This document shows positions 11,501-23,590 of a stretch of DNA of 64,000 nucleotides, piece after piece. The position numbers were made by a program, and so were the translations under genes. The notes below the pieces were generated by a model. That model worked only from the letters and a program-made list of their open reading frames with translations, did no database searches and was not told the origin of the DNA. The stretch's first letter is position 1. Every line of letters starts with the position of its first letter. Origin of the DNA: Hymenopellis radicata (taxonomy: Eukaryota > Basidiomycota > Agaricomycetes > Agaricales > Physalacriaceae); contig JADNRX010000065.1 of the NCBI GenBank assembly GCA_015501595.1, positions 1 through 64,000 of the forward strand. Reading direction: 5' to 3'.

Positions 11501-12293
11501 GCAAGACGAGGACGAGGCCAACGCAAGACGAGGACGAGGCCCACGCAAGACGAGGACGAGACCCACGTAGGATGAGGACAAGGCCCGCGCAGGACGAAGG
11601 ACGACCAAGACGAGGTTTAGTCGCGAATGACAAGTCTCGAAGATCACAGGACATGGCCTCACGATACTTCTCACGTACAAGAAGGACGACGGCGAGGTGT
11701 ACGCTTGCCAACGCCAACAATGAGACGCGTTCGACAAGGCGGATGACGAGTGTCAAGGTAACGCCGAGATCAGTAGGACAAGAATGTGTTGCCGACGTGC
11801 TCCTGGACAGCGACACGCGCGTCGTCGATGGCATCAGTTCTCTCCTGCTCGACCGGGTGAGACGTTGATTGGTATGCTTTCCATTGGTCTATCTGGCTGT
11901 TATGACCATGTACCTTGACCTGTCCTATCTACTGTGTGCTTTCCTACAATGCAATTTTTTATTATTATGCATCGGATGATTGGGTTGTCCTTCGGTATTT
12001 TCAGATGTATCAGTTCGTGTAGTCTTTCTTGAACCACATTAAGGCTGCCTTGAGTAGCCTTTCATGTGCTTACAGGTGAAAGTTATATATCTGCACAACT
12101 TAAGGCATCTTGCAGCAGCGTTGAGGACCCTTCAAAGCCTCCTAAGGCTACATAAGGTCAATTGAGGCAGGCCTTACCGCCGAACCTGTATTCAAGGCAC
12201 CTTAGCCGCATTGACAACTTAGCAGCCTCAAGACACTTCAAGTACCTCAATTCATCTATAGACACCTTGAGGCTCACACCCATTTTCGTGATG
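8561..12293. mobile_element. Element II: 3.7-kb TA-flanked insertion in MCM4
   Basis: Inserted between AAG-TA and TA-CGATG of the MCM4 fragment. Removing 8561-12293 plus one TA restores the conserved reading GSKYDVDLPIPRN in frame, which fixes both ends. Tips are CATCAGGAAA (left) and complement CATCACGAAA (right), a poor inverted repeat. Both flanks (about 8580-8760 and 12040-12275) are full of CCTCAAGGCA/CTTGAGGCACTTAAGG motifs, typical of subterminal repeats. The interior holds degenerate GC-rich blocks around GCTGCCTC..GGGCTTACGCGTT (about 9300-10720) and a 22-bp minisatellite. No transposase frame was recognised; non-autonomous. Confidence 0.88.
11447..11600. repeat. 22-bp minisatellite inside element II
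   Basis: About six to seven tandem copies of a 22-bp unit beginning ACGCAAGACGAGGACGAGGC, becoming diverged at the 3' side. It explains the Asp/Glu/Arg-rich frames on both strands here, which should not be taken as genes. Confidence 0.85.
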
Positions 12294-13159
12294 TACGATG
12301 TCGACCTGCCGATCCCGCGCAACATCGACTTACCGCCGACGTTGGTATCACGATTCGATTTGCTTTATCTAGTACTCAACCAGGTAGTGCATCAGGAATA
12401 TGGGTCTTGAGCCTAGGTCTACTATGGTTAACCAGAGGGAATCTGGTTAACCTAGAGCTTGAAAGTCTCCGATTCAGCTAAATCAACTCAGGACACAGTC
12501 TACACCTGCCTGCATTCCCAAGTTAACTTCAAGTCAACTTCAGATAGCCTGAGTGAACCAGGGCAGCATAGAAACTATTTTGAGTCAACCCTAAGTCAGT
12601 TCTAGGTGACTCAAGAGGACATAAGAAACCTTCCAGTGAACTTGAATCATCTCATGTCATGTCCAAGTGAACACTAGTTATTACGTAGCAAACCATTGCA
12701 GGCAATGGTAGAGCACAGCCCAGAAACAACAGTCTTATTAGAGAAATAGCAGTAACAAGATACATAGACTGCTTCATTGAATAGACAAGTACAGACATAC
12801 CAACAATTACTAGTGACTACGCAGGCAGTATGATGCAGAAAAGTATGAATACCTCTTACATACATGCCCTGTACTCGTCATCGTCGCACTATGCTCACAG
12901 TCGCCCTTAATCCTGATCCCTTGTCCTTGTCATCATTGGTATCAACCCTCAGGCGACGATCTGGCTGCAAATTGGACTTGCCTATAGGGTCCTCCTCTCG
13001 AGAATTGCCTGTCTCCTCCTCTTAGATATCGCCCGCGTCGTCATCATCGTTGGCTGTAGCGTGTCTTCTGCGGCACGGTCAGTATCGCATAGAGAATGAG
13101 ACGACACACACGCACCGGGAAGATGATGGTGAGAAGAGTCCCCTATGCGTCGTCGTGTG

Positions 13160-13680
13160 TCTAAGGGATCATCTTCGTCGTCACTGAGTGAAGGCGCATC
13201 CTTGTCATGGTCGCGGTATACGGTTGTGGTCCTCGTCGTGGTCGGTCGTGGTCGCAGTCCTCTTCATCGTCGCGGTCCTCGTCATGGTCGCGGTATGCGA
13301 TTGTGGTTCTCGTCGTGGTCGCAGTCCTCGTTGTGGTAGTAGTTCTCATCGTGGTTGTGTCCTCATCGCAATCCTCGTGGTCGCAGTCCTCGTTGTGGTT
13401 GCGGTCCTCATCCTCAAGATAGTGGTCGTCGTATCTCCATCCTCCTCATATCCGGTCACAGTCCTCATTGTATCCTCGTCCTCGGTCTTGTCGTAGTTGC
13501 AGTCCTTGGTCGCGGGCGCGGTCGTCGGGTTACGGTCCTCGCGGTCCTCATTGTAGTCATGGTCCTTGTCGTAGTCGTGTTCCTCCCGGTCGTAGTCGCA
13601 TTCCTTGTTGTAGTCGCGGTCCTCGTTGCAGTTACGGGTATGGTTGTCATCGCTAAGCGCAGAAGTCCTCGTTTTGGCCA
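13160..13680. repeat. Low-complexity GTC/CTC minisatellite tract in the arm
   Basis: About 520 bp built from variants of GTCGTGGTCGCAGTCCTC, open in several frames on both strands. A mirrored copy lies at about 17830-18350. Regarded as non-coding simple-sequence DNA. Confidence 0.85.
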
Positions 13681-14047
13681 TTGAGTCGTTGTGGTGTTCG
13701 AGTCGTCCTGTAGCCAAGTCATCCTCATTACCGTGTCTGAGACATCTTCGTTGTAGTGCCCGAGTTGTCCTCATAGTGCTCATCGCCACATTCCGGTGTT
13801 GGGGTTGTCGTCGTTGCCAGACTCAAGTTGGCGTTGCGAGGTTGCTGCAGTATCAGTGGCACTGTTGTAGTTGTCTGCAGTAAATTCAGCACTGAGGAGA
13901 GAAAAAAACCAACGACACACCTGCATGTCGTGGTGAAAGGAAGAGAATGCTACGGTCCGATCACACTCCGGACCCGCGAGAGGAAAACCCAACCAACACG
14001 TGACAACGACCTGTGGACTCGGAGAATTTAGTAGGAGCTACAGCTCT

Positions 14048-14106
14048 GACAGCCGGCCTACAAAGCCCTGCTCAAGGTCGGCCTGGCTCTACATAGGCCG
14101 GCTGTC
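14048..14106. repeat. Perfect 13-bp-stem hairpin inside each arm
   Basis: GACAGCCGGCCTA and its exact complement TAGGCCGGCTGTC bracket about 33 bp that themselves contain a further GGCCGACC/GGTCGGCC-like pairing. A second copy is at 17406-17464 in the other arm. Could be a tiny foldback insertion that predates arm duplication, or a structural element. Confidence 0.75.
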
Positions 14107-14504
14107 AAAGTGCATCTGCTGTTGATTTGATAGGCAAGCAGTCAGGACGACATCGCAGATGGTGGTAAAGACTAAGAGTAACAGTTACACTTTGATCGAC
14201 AGGGTTTTCATCACGTTGATGTTACATGGCGAGTTTCCCATCAGCAGGAAACTCGCTATCGATATTTCAATGTACCATACACATCATCGAAGGCATCCAT
14301 TATTCATGCCGCCGACCATCCCCGAGCAATTGCGCGGAGCCGGTCGACGTGCATGACGCACTCCCCACCACATGCAGTCTCCGTTGAAGAGTGATGAAGC
14401 TTGCGATGAGGTAGGCGTAGCCCTCACATTTCGCCGGTGCTTTAAAACACGCTAATAAGAAATTGCTTATATCAAAACAAAAGATTTACCCACCGAGGCG
14501 ACCA

Positions 14505-17007
14505 CATCAGGAAAAGCACTTTGGCATCTGGTTGACTTAAGTTTAGACCCTTATTTTCTGGTTAACCCAAGCAGCTTAAGCCGCCAGAGACAACTGGAAG
14601 TAACTTGTATCAACTCTCACAGAGACAGGATTCCTAAGTTGCTACAAGTCTTCAATAGTTAACTCAGAGCAGCCGGGGGATCACCCTTGAATCAGAGTTG
14701 CTACAAGTCTTCAGCAATTGACTTGGGTATGTGTGATATGATTAAACTAACTAATACACACTCAGAACAAAGAGTTCAACTTTCAGTCAACATAACGAAA
14801 CTTGAAAAGACTTCGGTTCCACAAGATATAGGTAGATATAGGTAGACGAGTACTGTAGGCAAGGAACTAAGAGTGTGGTGCTACAACCCCCGAGCTATGC
14901 TCCCCCGTCGCTGTTGAAGGCGGCACTCATCGAGGCCTACACATCCCATGGCCTTGGAAACGGTGTCCTCCACCCCTCGTATCGTTCTGTGCTTCCTTGC
15001 CGGGGCTTATGTGTTGTCAGGGCCTGGTCATAGGCGAAGTCGCACAGCCACACCGAGGTTTAGCGATCTGAGAGCTTGGATGAAAGGGTCCGTGCGCAAG
15101 ATGTGCAGCCTTGCAGGATGACGCGTCTCGCTGCTATGAAAACAGCAGGGTCGAGTCCTGAGTCGTCGTACGCTGCCTCGCCGGGGCTTACGCGTCTCGT
15201 TGCCGTGTGACGGCGCAAACATCGTCAAGGAGTCGTCTCACCGGGACCTACGCGTTGGGACAGTCGTCGTCGCCGAACTTGTTGTGGTTGGTTAGAGCGG
15301 AACACAAGGGCCTGTCCCAGGTCAGTTACAATGAAAAGGGAAAAAAGTAGGAAGAAATACGCACAGATTAAGGCTGATACGTCCGCGGCATCTTCCAGCC
15401 TGGGATCCAACTCCTTGCCTCGGTTAAGGCGCGAACATGACGGCGCGGGGGGTTAATTCAGTGTCCGAGCCCGTCGTTGTCTTTCTGAAGCGCTGCTGCT
15501 CCGTGCCGGAGGCTTATGCGTGGGCGTAGCCCGCTGGGGGAACAGAACGCGATAAGGTCGTCCTCACGGCCGCGAGAAGCCGTTCTAACGTGCTACCGAT
15601 CCAAAACAAAAAATCAAGAGAAGAAAAGCGTCCAGAGAGGGCCCACGAAAAGTTCAGAGGCCAGGATGACGGCACCTCGACAAGGTGCTGGTGGTAGGAT
15701 GCAGAGAGGAGTGACCAATACGGTCCGTCGTCTCGCTCCAATACGCCTGTAAATGAGTCAAATTTAACGAAAATTGAAAAGGGAAGAAATACGCACCGTT
15801 TCGGGCTGGATGCGTGCGCCGCGCGCCCTAAAACCAACCAACCTCGTTGCTGGAGACGGCGCGAGGGCTAATCTGGCCTCGTGAAGCTCGTCGCCGTCTC
15901 CTCAAAATGTTGCTGCTCCTTTCTGGAGACTTACGCGACGACGTCGCTCGAGAGACTCGCAGGAAAGTCGTCCTCACGGCTGCCGGAAGCCGTTCTTGCA
16001 TGTTGTAGATCCAAAAAGCCAAGAAAACGAAGAAAATCGCCAGGAGAGGGCCCACGAAAAGTCCCAAGGCCGTGGCACTGCACCTCGTTGAGGTGCTGTG
16101 GTGGGGGAAGACAAGTGATCGCCAGGTGATCGCACGCTTTTGTCCTCCCAGTCAATAAGTCGTCGATGTCCTCGTTGATAATAAAGCTGTCAGCGTGCTT
16201 GGCATAAGTTTTCAGAAAATAAAGTGAAGAAATACGCACTATTGTGGGCTGGACGCGTCTGCGTCCAGCCCAACTCCCAGCTTTTCACCTCTGCAGGCGC
16301 AATCGTCTCCAGTCACCACTGTTCGAAGCGGCACCGCGGTCCAGAGAACAACGTAAAAGAAAGCGAAGAGCGGAAAGAGAGCCGCTGAATTCGAGAATAG
16401 GACGTCAGCACCTCGTTGAGGTGCTGGTGGTAAGAAGCAGAGAGATGATCGAGTACGATCCCGGGTCATGCACTGATCAGATTGCATCTCTGCCTCTAAC
16501 TTAACCAACAGCACATCAAGGACGACGTCTCTCTGGCTTTAGGATGTTTCTGGAGCTTTTCTGCTCTGCATTCTTCGGTATTTTGTTTTCCTTCCATACG
16601 GGCACCTCTGGATGCACTGTCCGGCTACTCTTTTTCTCTTCTCGCGCCGTTGACCCCACCACTGGCATGGACAACAGACCTCGACAATCATCTGTCTGGA
16701 CACCGCAACAGCTCTCCGTTGACATAGCATCAAGCATTATCTTCATTCGCCAGAGTTACGAAGCACGACCAGATGATAGATCTTTCGACTCTGACAGATC
16801 TCGGGACTATAACCGTTCAGGCATGAGTTGCCCGTTTTGACATGGCGACGCTCCTCCGCTGGATGTAGCCTTTCCTGTGGTCCGCGATAACTTGCGGTAT
16901 TTACATCTCATTCCTTGGCTTACGGTTATCCCTAAACTTCTTCGCAATTGAACTCGGTCTTTGAGGTAAGTCTCTAGGTTGCTCTACTTGAGGACGAGCT
17001 CATGATC
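14505..17007. other. Spacer of element III with degenerate tandem modules
   Basis: The first 300 bp repeat GTTGCTACAAGTCTTCA and GTTAAC motifs similar in style to the element tips. From about 14990 to 16480 several diverged blocks of roughly 250-400 bp recur, each with GCTGCTCC..GGAGGCTTACGCG, then ACGGCCGCGAGAAGCCGTTCT, then GAGAGGGCCCACGAAAAGT, then GGTGCTGGTGGTAGGA. No intact protein was identified. The region may be remnants of tandem regulatory or structural modules, or a decayed duplicated gene. Confidence 0.6.
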
Positions 17008-19133
17008 TGGTCGCCTCGGTGGGTAAATCTTTTGTTTTGATATAAGCAATTTCTTATTAGCGTGTTTTAAAGCACCGGCGAAATGTGAGGGCTACGCCTA
17101 CCTCATCGCAAGCTTCATCACTCTTCAACGGAGACTGCATGTGGTGGGAGTGCGTCATGCACGTCGACCGGCTCCGCGCAATTGCTCGGGGATGGTCGGC
17201 GGGCATGAATAATGGATGCCTTCGATGATGTGTATGGTACATTGAAATATCGATAGCGAGTTTCCTGCTGATGGGAAACTCGCCATGTAACATCAACGTG
17301 ATGAAAACCCTGTCGATCAAAGTGTAACTGTTACTCTTAGTCTTTACCACCATCTGCGATGTCGTCCTGACTGCTTGCCTATCAAATCAACAGCAGATGC
17401 ACTTTGACAGCCGGCCTATGTAGAGCCAGGCCGACCTTGAGCAGGGCTTTGTAGGCCGGCTGTCAGAGCTGTAGCTCCTACTAAATTCTCCGAGTCCACA
17501 GGTCGTTGTCACGTGTTGGTTGGGTTTTCCTCTCGCGGGTCCGGAGTGTGATCGGACCGTAGCATTCTCTTCCTTTCACCACGACATGCAGGTGTGTCGT
17601 TGGTTTTTTTCTCTCCTCAGTGCTGAATTTACTGCAGACAACTACAACAGTGCCACTGATACTGCAGCAACCTCGCAACGCCAACTTGAGTCTGGCAACG
17701 ACGACAACCCCAACACCGGAATGTGGCGATGAGCACTATGAGGACAACTCGGGCACTACAACGAAGATGTCTCAGACACGGTAACGAGGATGACTTGGCT
17801 ACAGGACGACTCGAACACCACAACGACTCAATGGCCAAAACGAGGACTTCTCCGCTTAGCGATGACAACCGTACCCGTAACTGCAACGAGGACCGCGACT
17901 ACAACAAGGAATGCGACTACGACCGGGAGGAACACGACTACGACAAGGACCATGACTACAATGAGGACCGCGAGGACCGTAACCCGACGACCGCGCCCGC
18001 GACCAAGGACTGCAACTACGACAAGACCGAGGACGAGGATACAATGAGGACTGTGACCGGATATGAGGAGGATGGAGATACGACGACCACTATCTTGAGG
18101 ATGAGGACCGCAACCACAACGAGGACTGCGACCACGAGGATTGCGACGAGGACACAACCACGATGAGAACTACTACCACAACGAGGACTGCGACCACGAC
18201 GAGAACCACAATCGCATACCGCGACCATGACGAGGACCGCGACGATGAAGAGGACTGCGACCACGACCGACCACGACGAGGACCACAACCGTATACCGCG
18301 ACCATGACAAGGATGCGCCTTCACTCAGTGACGACGAAGATGATCCCTTAGACACACGACGACGCATAGGGGACTCTTCTCACCATCATCTTCCCGGTGC
18401 GTGTGTGTCGTCTCATTCTCTATGCGATACTGACCGTGCCGCAGAAGACACGCTACAGCCAACGGTGATGACGACGCGGGCGATATCTAAGAGGAGGAGA
18501 CAGGCAATTCTCGAGAGGAGGACCCTATAGGCAAGTCCAATTTGCAGCCAGATCGTCACCTGAGGGTTGATACCAATGATGACAAGGACAAGGGATCAGG
18601 ATTAAGGGCGACTGTGAGCATAGTGCGACGATGACGAGTACAGGGCATGTATGTAAGAGGTATTCATACTTTTCTGCATCATACTGCCTGCGTAGTCACT
18701 AGTAATTGTTGGTATGTCTGTACTTGTCTATTCAATGAAGCAGTCTATGTATCTTGTTACTGCTATTTCTCTAATAAGACTGTTGTTTCTGGGCTGTGCT
18801 CTACCATTGCCTGCAATGGTTTGCTACGTAATAACTAGAGTTCACTTGGACATGACATGAGATGATTCAAGTTCACTGGAAGGTTTCTTATGTCCTCTTG
18901 AGTCACCTAGAACTGACTTAGGGTTGACTCAAAATAGTTTCTATGCTGCCCTGGTTCACTCAGGCTATCTGAAGTTGACTTGAAGTTAACTTGAAGTTAA
19001 CTTGGGAATGCAGGCAGGTGTAGACTGTGTCCTGAGTTGATTTGGCTGAATCGGAGACTTTCAAGCTCTAGGTTAACCAGATTCCCTCTGGTTAACCATA
19101 GTAGACCTAGGCTCAAGACCCATATTCCTGATG
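17008..19133 (-). repeat. Right arm of element III
   Basis: Reverse complement of 12390-14504 with a handful of substitutions and one short motif duplication near the outer tip (about 18975-19000). Same internal order: inner unique part, hairpin, low-complexity tract, GTTAACTT-rich end. Confidence 0.92.
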
Positions 19134-19569
19134 GAGGAGCCACACCTCCTCGTTTGCCGGCATTACCGCCGCCGGCGTTGTTGTCCCCGTCGTTGTCGAC
19201 GGTGACGCCGTTATCGTCTCCATCGTCACCACCTCCACCTCCTCCTCCCCCACTCCCACTTCCCTTTCCTTCTGCTCCTCGCTTTGCTGCTCCGTCGAGG
19301 CGGGTAACTTCTGCATCGAGTGTCTCGAGCCAGGGAATGAGTTCCTTGTGAACGTCGAAGTCATAGACTTCGGCAGCAGCGAGGTCGCCGATGTAGCTGA
19401 CGATGGCAGCTTGGATCTCCCCTTTCGAGGCAGTGCCTCGACCGTACCGCGCAATGATTTCGCGGATGGCGTCTGCCGCGACGACGAAATATTCGCCTTC
19501 GGGTAGGGAGCTATCCGGTGTCTCGGGGCAAGACATGTCTCCTTCTGAATTTTTGGCATTTGGGGACAT
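19134..19569 (-). pseudogene. Transposon-associated N-terminal protein, truncated by element III
   Basis: The minus-strand frame from an ATG near 19569 encodes about 145 residues (MSPNAKNSEGDMSCPETPDS onward): an acidic head, a helical stretch with IREIIARYGRGTASKGEIQA, then ELIPWLETLDAEVTRLDG, then a Gly/Asp-rich linker. Such an arrangement (short helical pair, 'SK' motif, charged linker) is common in N-termini of agaricomycete retroelement or transposon proteins; that is a tentative recognition. At 19133 the frame runs into the tip of element III, so the C-terminal part is lost. Confidence 0.5.
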
Positions 19570-20068
19570 GGTTTGTTGATTCGATAGATGGAATTTGTAT
19601 TCTGTATCGACGCGAAAATGCTGTACAAGACAATAAGTAAGAACTAGCAATGCCATACTTTTTTTACAAACACTCACCTGGCGAGACGGAGTAAGAAGGC
19701 TGAGAGGAAGTAAGACATTCCTGGTTACAGCCATATCCGCCTCGCCAGGGGTGAGAAAACCAAACTGGAATAAACGCCACAGTAGAACTACTGATAATAA
19801 ACATCAAAGTCGAAGGAGAGAAAGAAACGCCGAAGGCGCCGCCGAAGGCATACTGTCGCGCAGTAAGAGAAAGGAGTGCCGAGGGCAAGAGGAAACACAC
19901 CTGGTTTGTCATGACGTCCGAGGGACAACAAACTACCGATGCTCCTTTGGGACCCAGGAAGAGCTGGGTAGCAGCATCGTCAGGTGAAGTAAAGGTAAGC
20001 CGAGGGCGGAAACTCACCTTGCATTAGTCTTGAGTAATGCTAAAGCATTAAACTCGAATTATCTATAG
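19570..20068. other. No recognisable gene
   Basis: About 500 bp with short repeats (CACCTGG, GAGAAAGAAACGCCGAAGGC, GCCGAAGGC) but no protein, RNA or element end that I can support. Confidence 0.5.
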
Positions 20069-20315
20069 CGCCGTTGAATCTTTCGATCAACATTCTTGTC
20101 TTGAGACTTGGCGACTGGTCGATTACTTGCACTGAATGTGCAGTCAGGACACTTGATCCGCTCCCGACCTCCCAAGGAAATGAGCATTCAAATGGCCTGA
20201 GTTGAGCGTTAGACACGTTTCAGCCTTCGCCGAGGTATCAGAGGGTAGGCTGGGTATGGTGCTGGTGGAGCATACGGGGCATACTTTGAAGTATCGCGCG
20301 CGATGTTAGGTTGGA
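20069..20315 (+). pseudogene. Detached last exon of a membrane F-box gene
   Basis: Begins at a TATAG splice acceptor followed by CGCCGTTGAATCT (APLNLS), exactly as in the last exons of the F-box paralogues at 27034 and 31486. It continues with diverged matches (GACCTCCCAAGGAAATG; GGCATACTTTGAAGTAT) to the 27034 exon. Frame is lost after about 45 codons. No F-box or membrane part is present upstream, so this is a relic of a tandem copy. Confidence 0.75.
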
Positions 20316-21799
20316 CGTCTCATGGTTTGGCTCGTTGATGCTGTGGCTGCCCTTTGCAGCGGGATATTGCCTACGTTGCAAGGTTCTAAATAAAAGACAG
20401 CAACTCAGACTGTCTCGTTCATTAGATTGAATTTGTTTTGTCCGCATTGGAATCCTTCCTTCTGTCCACTATCATCGCCCTCGACATTAATCTCCGTAAT
20501 GCCTCATGAGCACCCTTGGTGGCTGTTCGTTATCGCCATTCCCGTCTACGTCCTTCTCGAGTTTCTCGCATGCCTCGAACACCAGGTCATGCGGTTGATA
20601 TCGTTGTGGGACATGCTCGTCGATGTTATCATTACCCTCCGCCGCAGACGCACGCCGGCTCGCGTCATCTCGTCCCCTCTTCTTCCTCCCGAGCTCTGGC
20701 ATGTCATTTTCGCCAATTGTGGCAATCGATCCACTTTGCTAGCGTGTAGTCTTGTCTGCAGCGCTTGGGCATCTATCAGCAGAGACCAACTACGGCTTAA
20801 GATGTCTATGCATAATGATGAGCGGACAGTGCGGCTGGGGCATCTTCTGCGCTCGCCGGTGCAGACTCTCACGCGCGCCGCCCACTGCGCGAGTTTCGGG
20901 GGACAAGACTTTGGGCAGCATTGGCGTGTACTCCGCCTCCTCCATCTTCGCGGGGCTCGATTGGGGAGCGCCACCATTGCACGACGCGCGCATGTAACTC
21001 CCCTTCTTCTACGATATTTCCCAGACATCGTCGACTTGACGTTTGAAAGTAAACCCGATTCAGGGTACGTTCCTGGCGGGTTTGTTCACCCCGCCGAGGA
21101 ACTGGGCAGATTTCTCTCTCAAGTTTCTCGCTTCAAGAGTCTTCGTTCCCTATGCATCAATGTCCAGTATGGAAGTCGTCTCACAGTGCCCGTAGTTGAT
21201 AAGGAATTGCGAGATATTCTGCCCATTAGTAAAACCTGACCGCGATTTCTTGAGATATCTAGGTCCGAGCCGGTTGGAGTACGAGTTGAGTATGAGTTAT
21301 ACTCAAGTCTCACTTGAGGCACTCCGCAACCTTCCACACACGATGGCTAGCCCTCAAACCTCAAGTGCTACTCAACACGCACTCAGGTACATCTTAAGGC
21401 ATGCTCTACTCGACCACGCTCGCCTTCACACCGATCGTCCCACTCTGGCTTCCTTTGCTCGTACTGCTGAACTCCTGAGCATCCACCCCGCTGTGGCCGT
21501 TACTCGTCTCCAACACCGTCTGGTCAATCGTGGCAGTGTTGTCCAGCTTCGTATACGTGGAAGTCGCGAACGTCGTCGATGCCACCCCCGTCCGTCTCTG
21601 TCTGCGCGCCGTCGCTCAAGAAAACTAGCGCAAACCCAGGCGCAGGACGGTGACGGTGCAAACATTATTCGCCTGGTCCGCAGGCCACAGTCTGCACATC
21701 CTCGTTACCCATTGGACGCCCGTCGCTCGCAAAATGGTCGCCAAATGTCTGCCCAGCCCAGGTGAAATTGCCCTTCTGTGATACGGAGTCAGCGGCTAG

Positions 21800-23590
21800 A
21801 TACCTGGAAGCAGACGTCAGAGAGATACGCAGAAAACAAGGAGACACTCACTTGACTTTGACCGTGGCAGGTGTCGCATTGCTTTGACCAGTTTCTCCGC
21901 CGCCAATCGCTATCGACACCGTGTACGTGCTGCCGCCAGTAGGATAGGATCCGTGATGTAGTTGAACAACGCCACGCGTACAGGATCACCATTCTCGTAT
22001 ATCGCGTACGCAGGTGTATAAACGTTTCCGGCATTCGCATTGAGATCCAGAATCTGTGAGGTGTTCGACGCGCCAAGTGCTTCGGCCATGACACAGGTCC
22101 AACGGTCCGGTAGGTTGACTGATTTGTTGGAGGGGCTAGAAATTACGCGATAAGTGGCGCTTCCGGACGTTACGAGCGATACGTACGAGTGAAAGGCTAC
22201 GCGCGAGAATAAACTTCGAGCGCGATTTGAGGGTGGATACACTTACATTGTAAAACACATTTTGACCACCAACGTGGAATAGCGCTCCCGAAAAGTTGGT
22301 ATATGCCAGCTGCATAGAGTAATCCAACGCCTACAGAGCACCAAAGGAATCACTAATGCCGGCGAAACCACCACACGACGCCGTGTTGGTTTCGAACATG
22401 ATCAAACCCTTGCCCTTCTCTTGGGCATAAGCCGTCGAGTCCAGATACTGGCCCGCCAAACCCTGTCCGGCGCTGTGGTCGAGATAATTGGGGAAGACCT
22501 CTTGCGGGTCGCGGTACGTGCCGAGACCGAATTGAGCGTAGCAATTGTCGGTCGGGTATCGTTCGACAGATAGGAATGCAAGGTTATCGCGGTAGGTGTC
22601 GACAAAGCCTGTCTCCCAAACCTGGCTGGGCTGCCAATCTGCATTGGCGAGACTGGGCCCAATGAGAATATTGCGGTTGGTTTGGTGGGCATCACTCGCC
22701 ATGGCGGCTATCAAAGCGCCAAACTCATCCGCGTAGCTTTGCGGCGTGTAATCGGCACCTCTGTGCCCGTGACGGGTATAAAGATCGGGTTCGTTTCCTG
22801 CTTGGAGCCCGATCAGAAGGTCGCCGAGGATACTTTGACCTTGCTCGGCAATGGAAAGGTCGAATGGATCAATCTGAAAGAAAGGTATGCCTGAGACAAG
22901 TGAGAAACGTGCAACCAAATGGTAAAAGACGTACCGACGAACCAGCGGACATTGACAAAACTGGATATGCTTTTCATTAGAATGAAGAGATCGGTCGTGT
23001 AGTCCAGTGGTGGCGTTTGTGTCTGCGGGCGATTAGTTTGGAAACAGGTGGCAACGAAAGACGCATACAGGATTAGACAAACTCCCAACGTCCTTGTTGA
23101 TCATTTTGCCATCTGGAAGCGTGTCGACGAGTTTTGCGGTCTCCTGAGTGTTTCCTCCAACGCGTATCCTAATATAGCCAGCAGTGAGCACGCTGCTGGA
23201 TGTTCGCCATGAGGTTGAGGAAGGGTACGGCGATGTAAGACGAATTTTTGCCGACTAAACATCCCCTCAGCGAGAAAAAGAGAAGGAAGAGAAAGGCGAC
23301 TTGCATGCTTGGTTGACCACGGACATTTCTATCGAGAAACCAAAGAAAGCGCCAGTCTGGGCTATCGAGACACCTGGCGTGCCGCCCTTTTGCAACTGGA
23401 TTCCAAAGGCCATGGGCGGTAATGGGTTGGGAATAGGCGGTGAATTGAGGACGGTAGGGATATACGCTGCGGCACCTGTGCAGTCGGCTGCAGGCGCACT
23501 CGAGACGCTGGTCGGCGCGCCGAGGTGGTGCTGCTTATGCACAGTGACCTGGCGATGGACGCCGTTGAGGAAAAGAATGGATTATGGCGG
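21800..23590 (-). pseudogene. GH79-type glycosidase carried inside element IV, broken
   Basis: Related to fungal glycoside hydrolase family 79 (beta-glucuronidase-like) enzymes acting on glycan side chains. Minus-strand order: FGFSIEMSVVNQ, FLNLMANIQQRA, RVGGNTQETAKLV, FFQIDPFDLSIAEQGQ, the acid/base block AGNEPDLY (about 22795), SVERYPTDNCYAQFG, the nucleophile block MFETNTASCGG (about 22380) and LAYTNFSGALFHVGGQNVFYN, then a C-terminal beta domain near 22140-21920. Introns (for example the GTAAGTG donor near 22250) are retained, so capture was from genomic DNA. Defects seen: a frame break around 23190 between MANIQQR and RVGGN, and a TAG at 22331-22333 where the family normally has tryptophan (LWALDYS). 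The 5' end and signal peptide could not be placed confidently. Confidence 0.82.

Larger units (their letters stand above)
12390..14504 (+). repeat. Left arm of element III
   Basis: A 2.1-kb inverted-repeat arm matching 17008-19133. It contains, from outside in, GTTAACTT-rich subterminal repeats (to about 12650), unique sequence, a GTCCTCGTCGTGGTCGCG-type low-complexity tract (about 13160-13680), a small hairpin (14048-14106) and a unique inner 350 bp. Long Arg/Thr/Asp or Val/Ser-rich frames here come from the low-complexity tract. Confidence 0.92.
12390..19133. mobile_element. Element III: 6.7-kb foldback element with ~2.1-kb inverted arms
   Basis: The left arm 12390-14504 and right arm 17008-19133 are reverse complements over essentially their whole length, differing by a few substitutions and about 11-13 bp of duplicated GTTAACTTGAA motif near the right tip. 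The outer tips read CATCAGGAATATGGGTC; near them are repeated GTTAACTT/CTTGAGCC-type motifs. The 2.5-kb spacer has no recognised transposase. No target duplication is visible: the left flank is the MCM4 fragment and the right flank is a different truncated gene, so later rearrangement, a loss of one flank, or insertion at a junction must be invoked. Confidence 0.85.

Noticed and set aside
11120..11870. Frames of 100-150 codons in element II
   Set aside because: Composition follows the 22-bp minisatellite; no domain or start context.
13145..13790. Long Asp/Arg/Thr-rich and Val/Ser-rich frames in both element III arms
   Set aside because: All derive from the GTCGTGGTC-type low-complexity tract, open on both strands.
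12390..19133. Interpretation of the palindrome as two separate insertions in opposite orientation
   Set aside because: Only the outer tips look like element ends; the inner arm boundaries (14504, 17008) have no matching tips or duplications. Not fully excluded.
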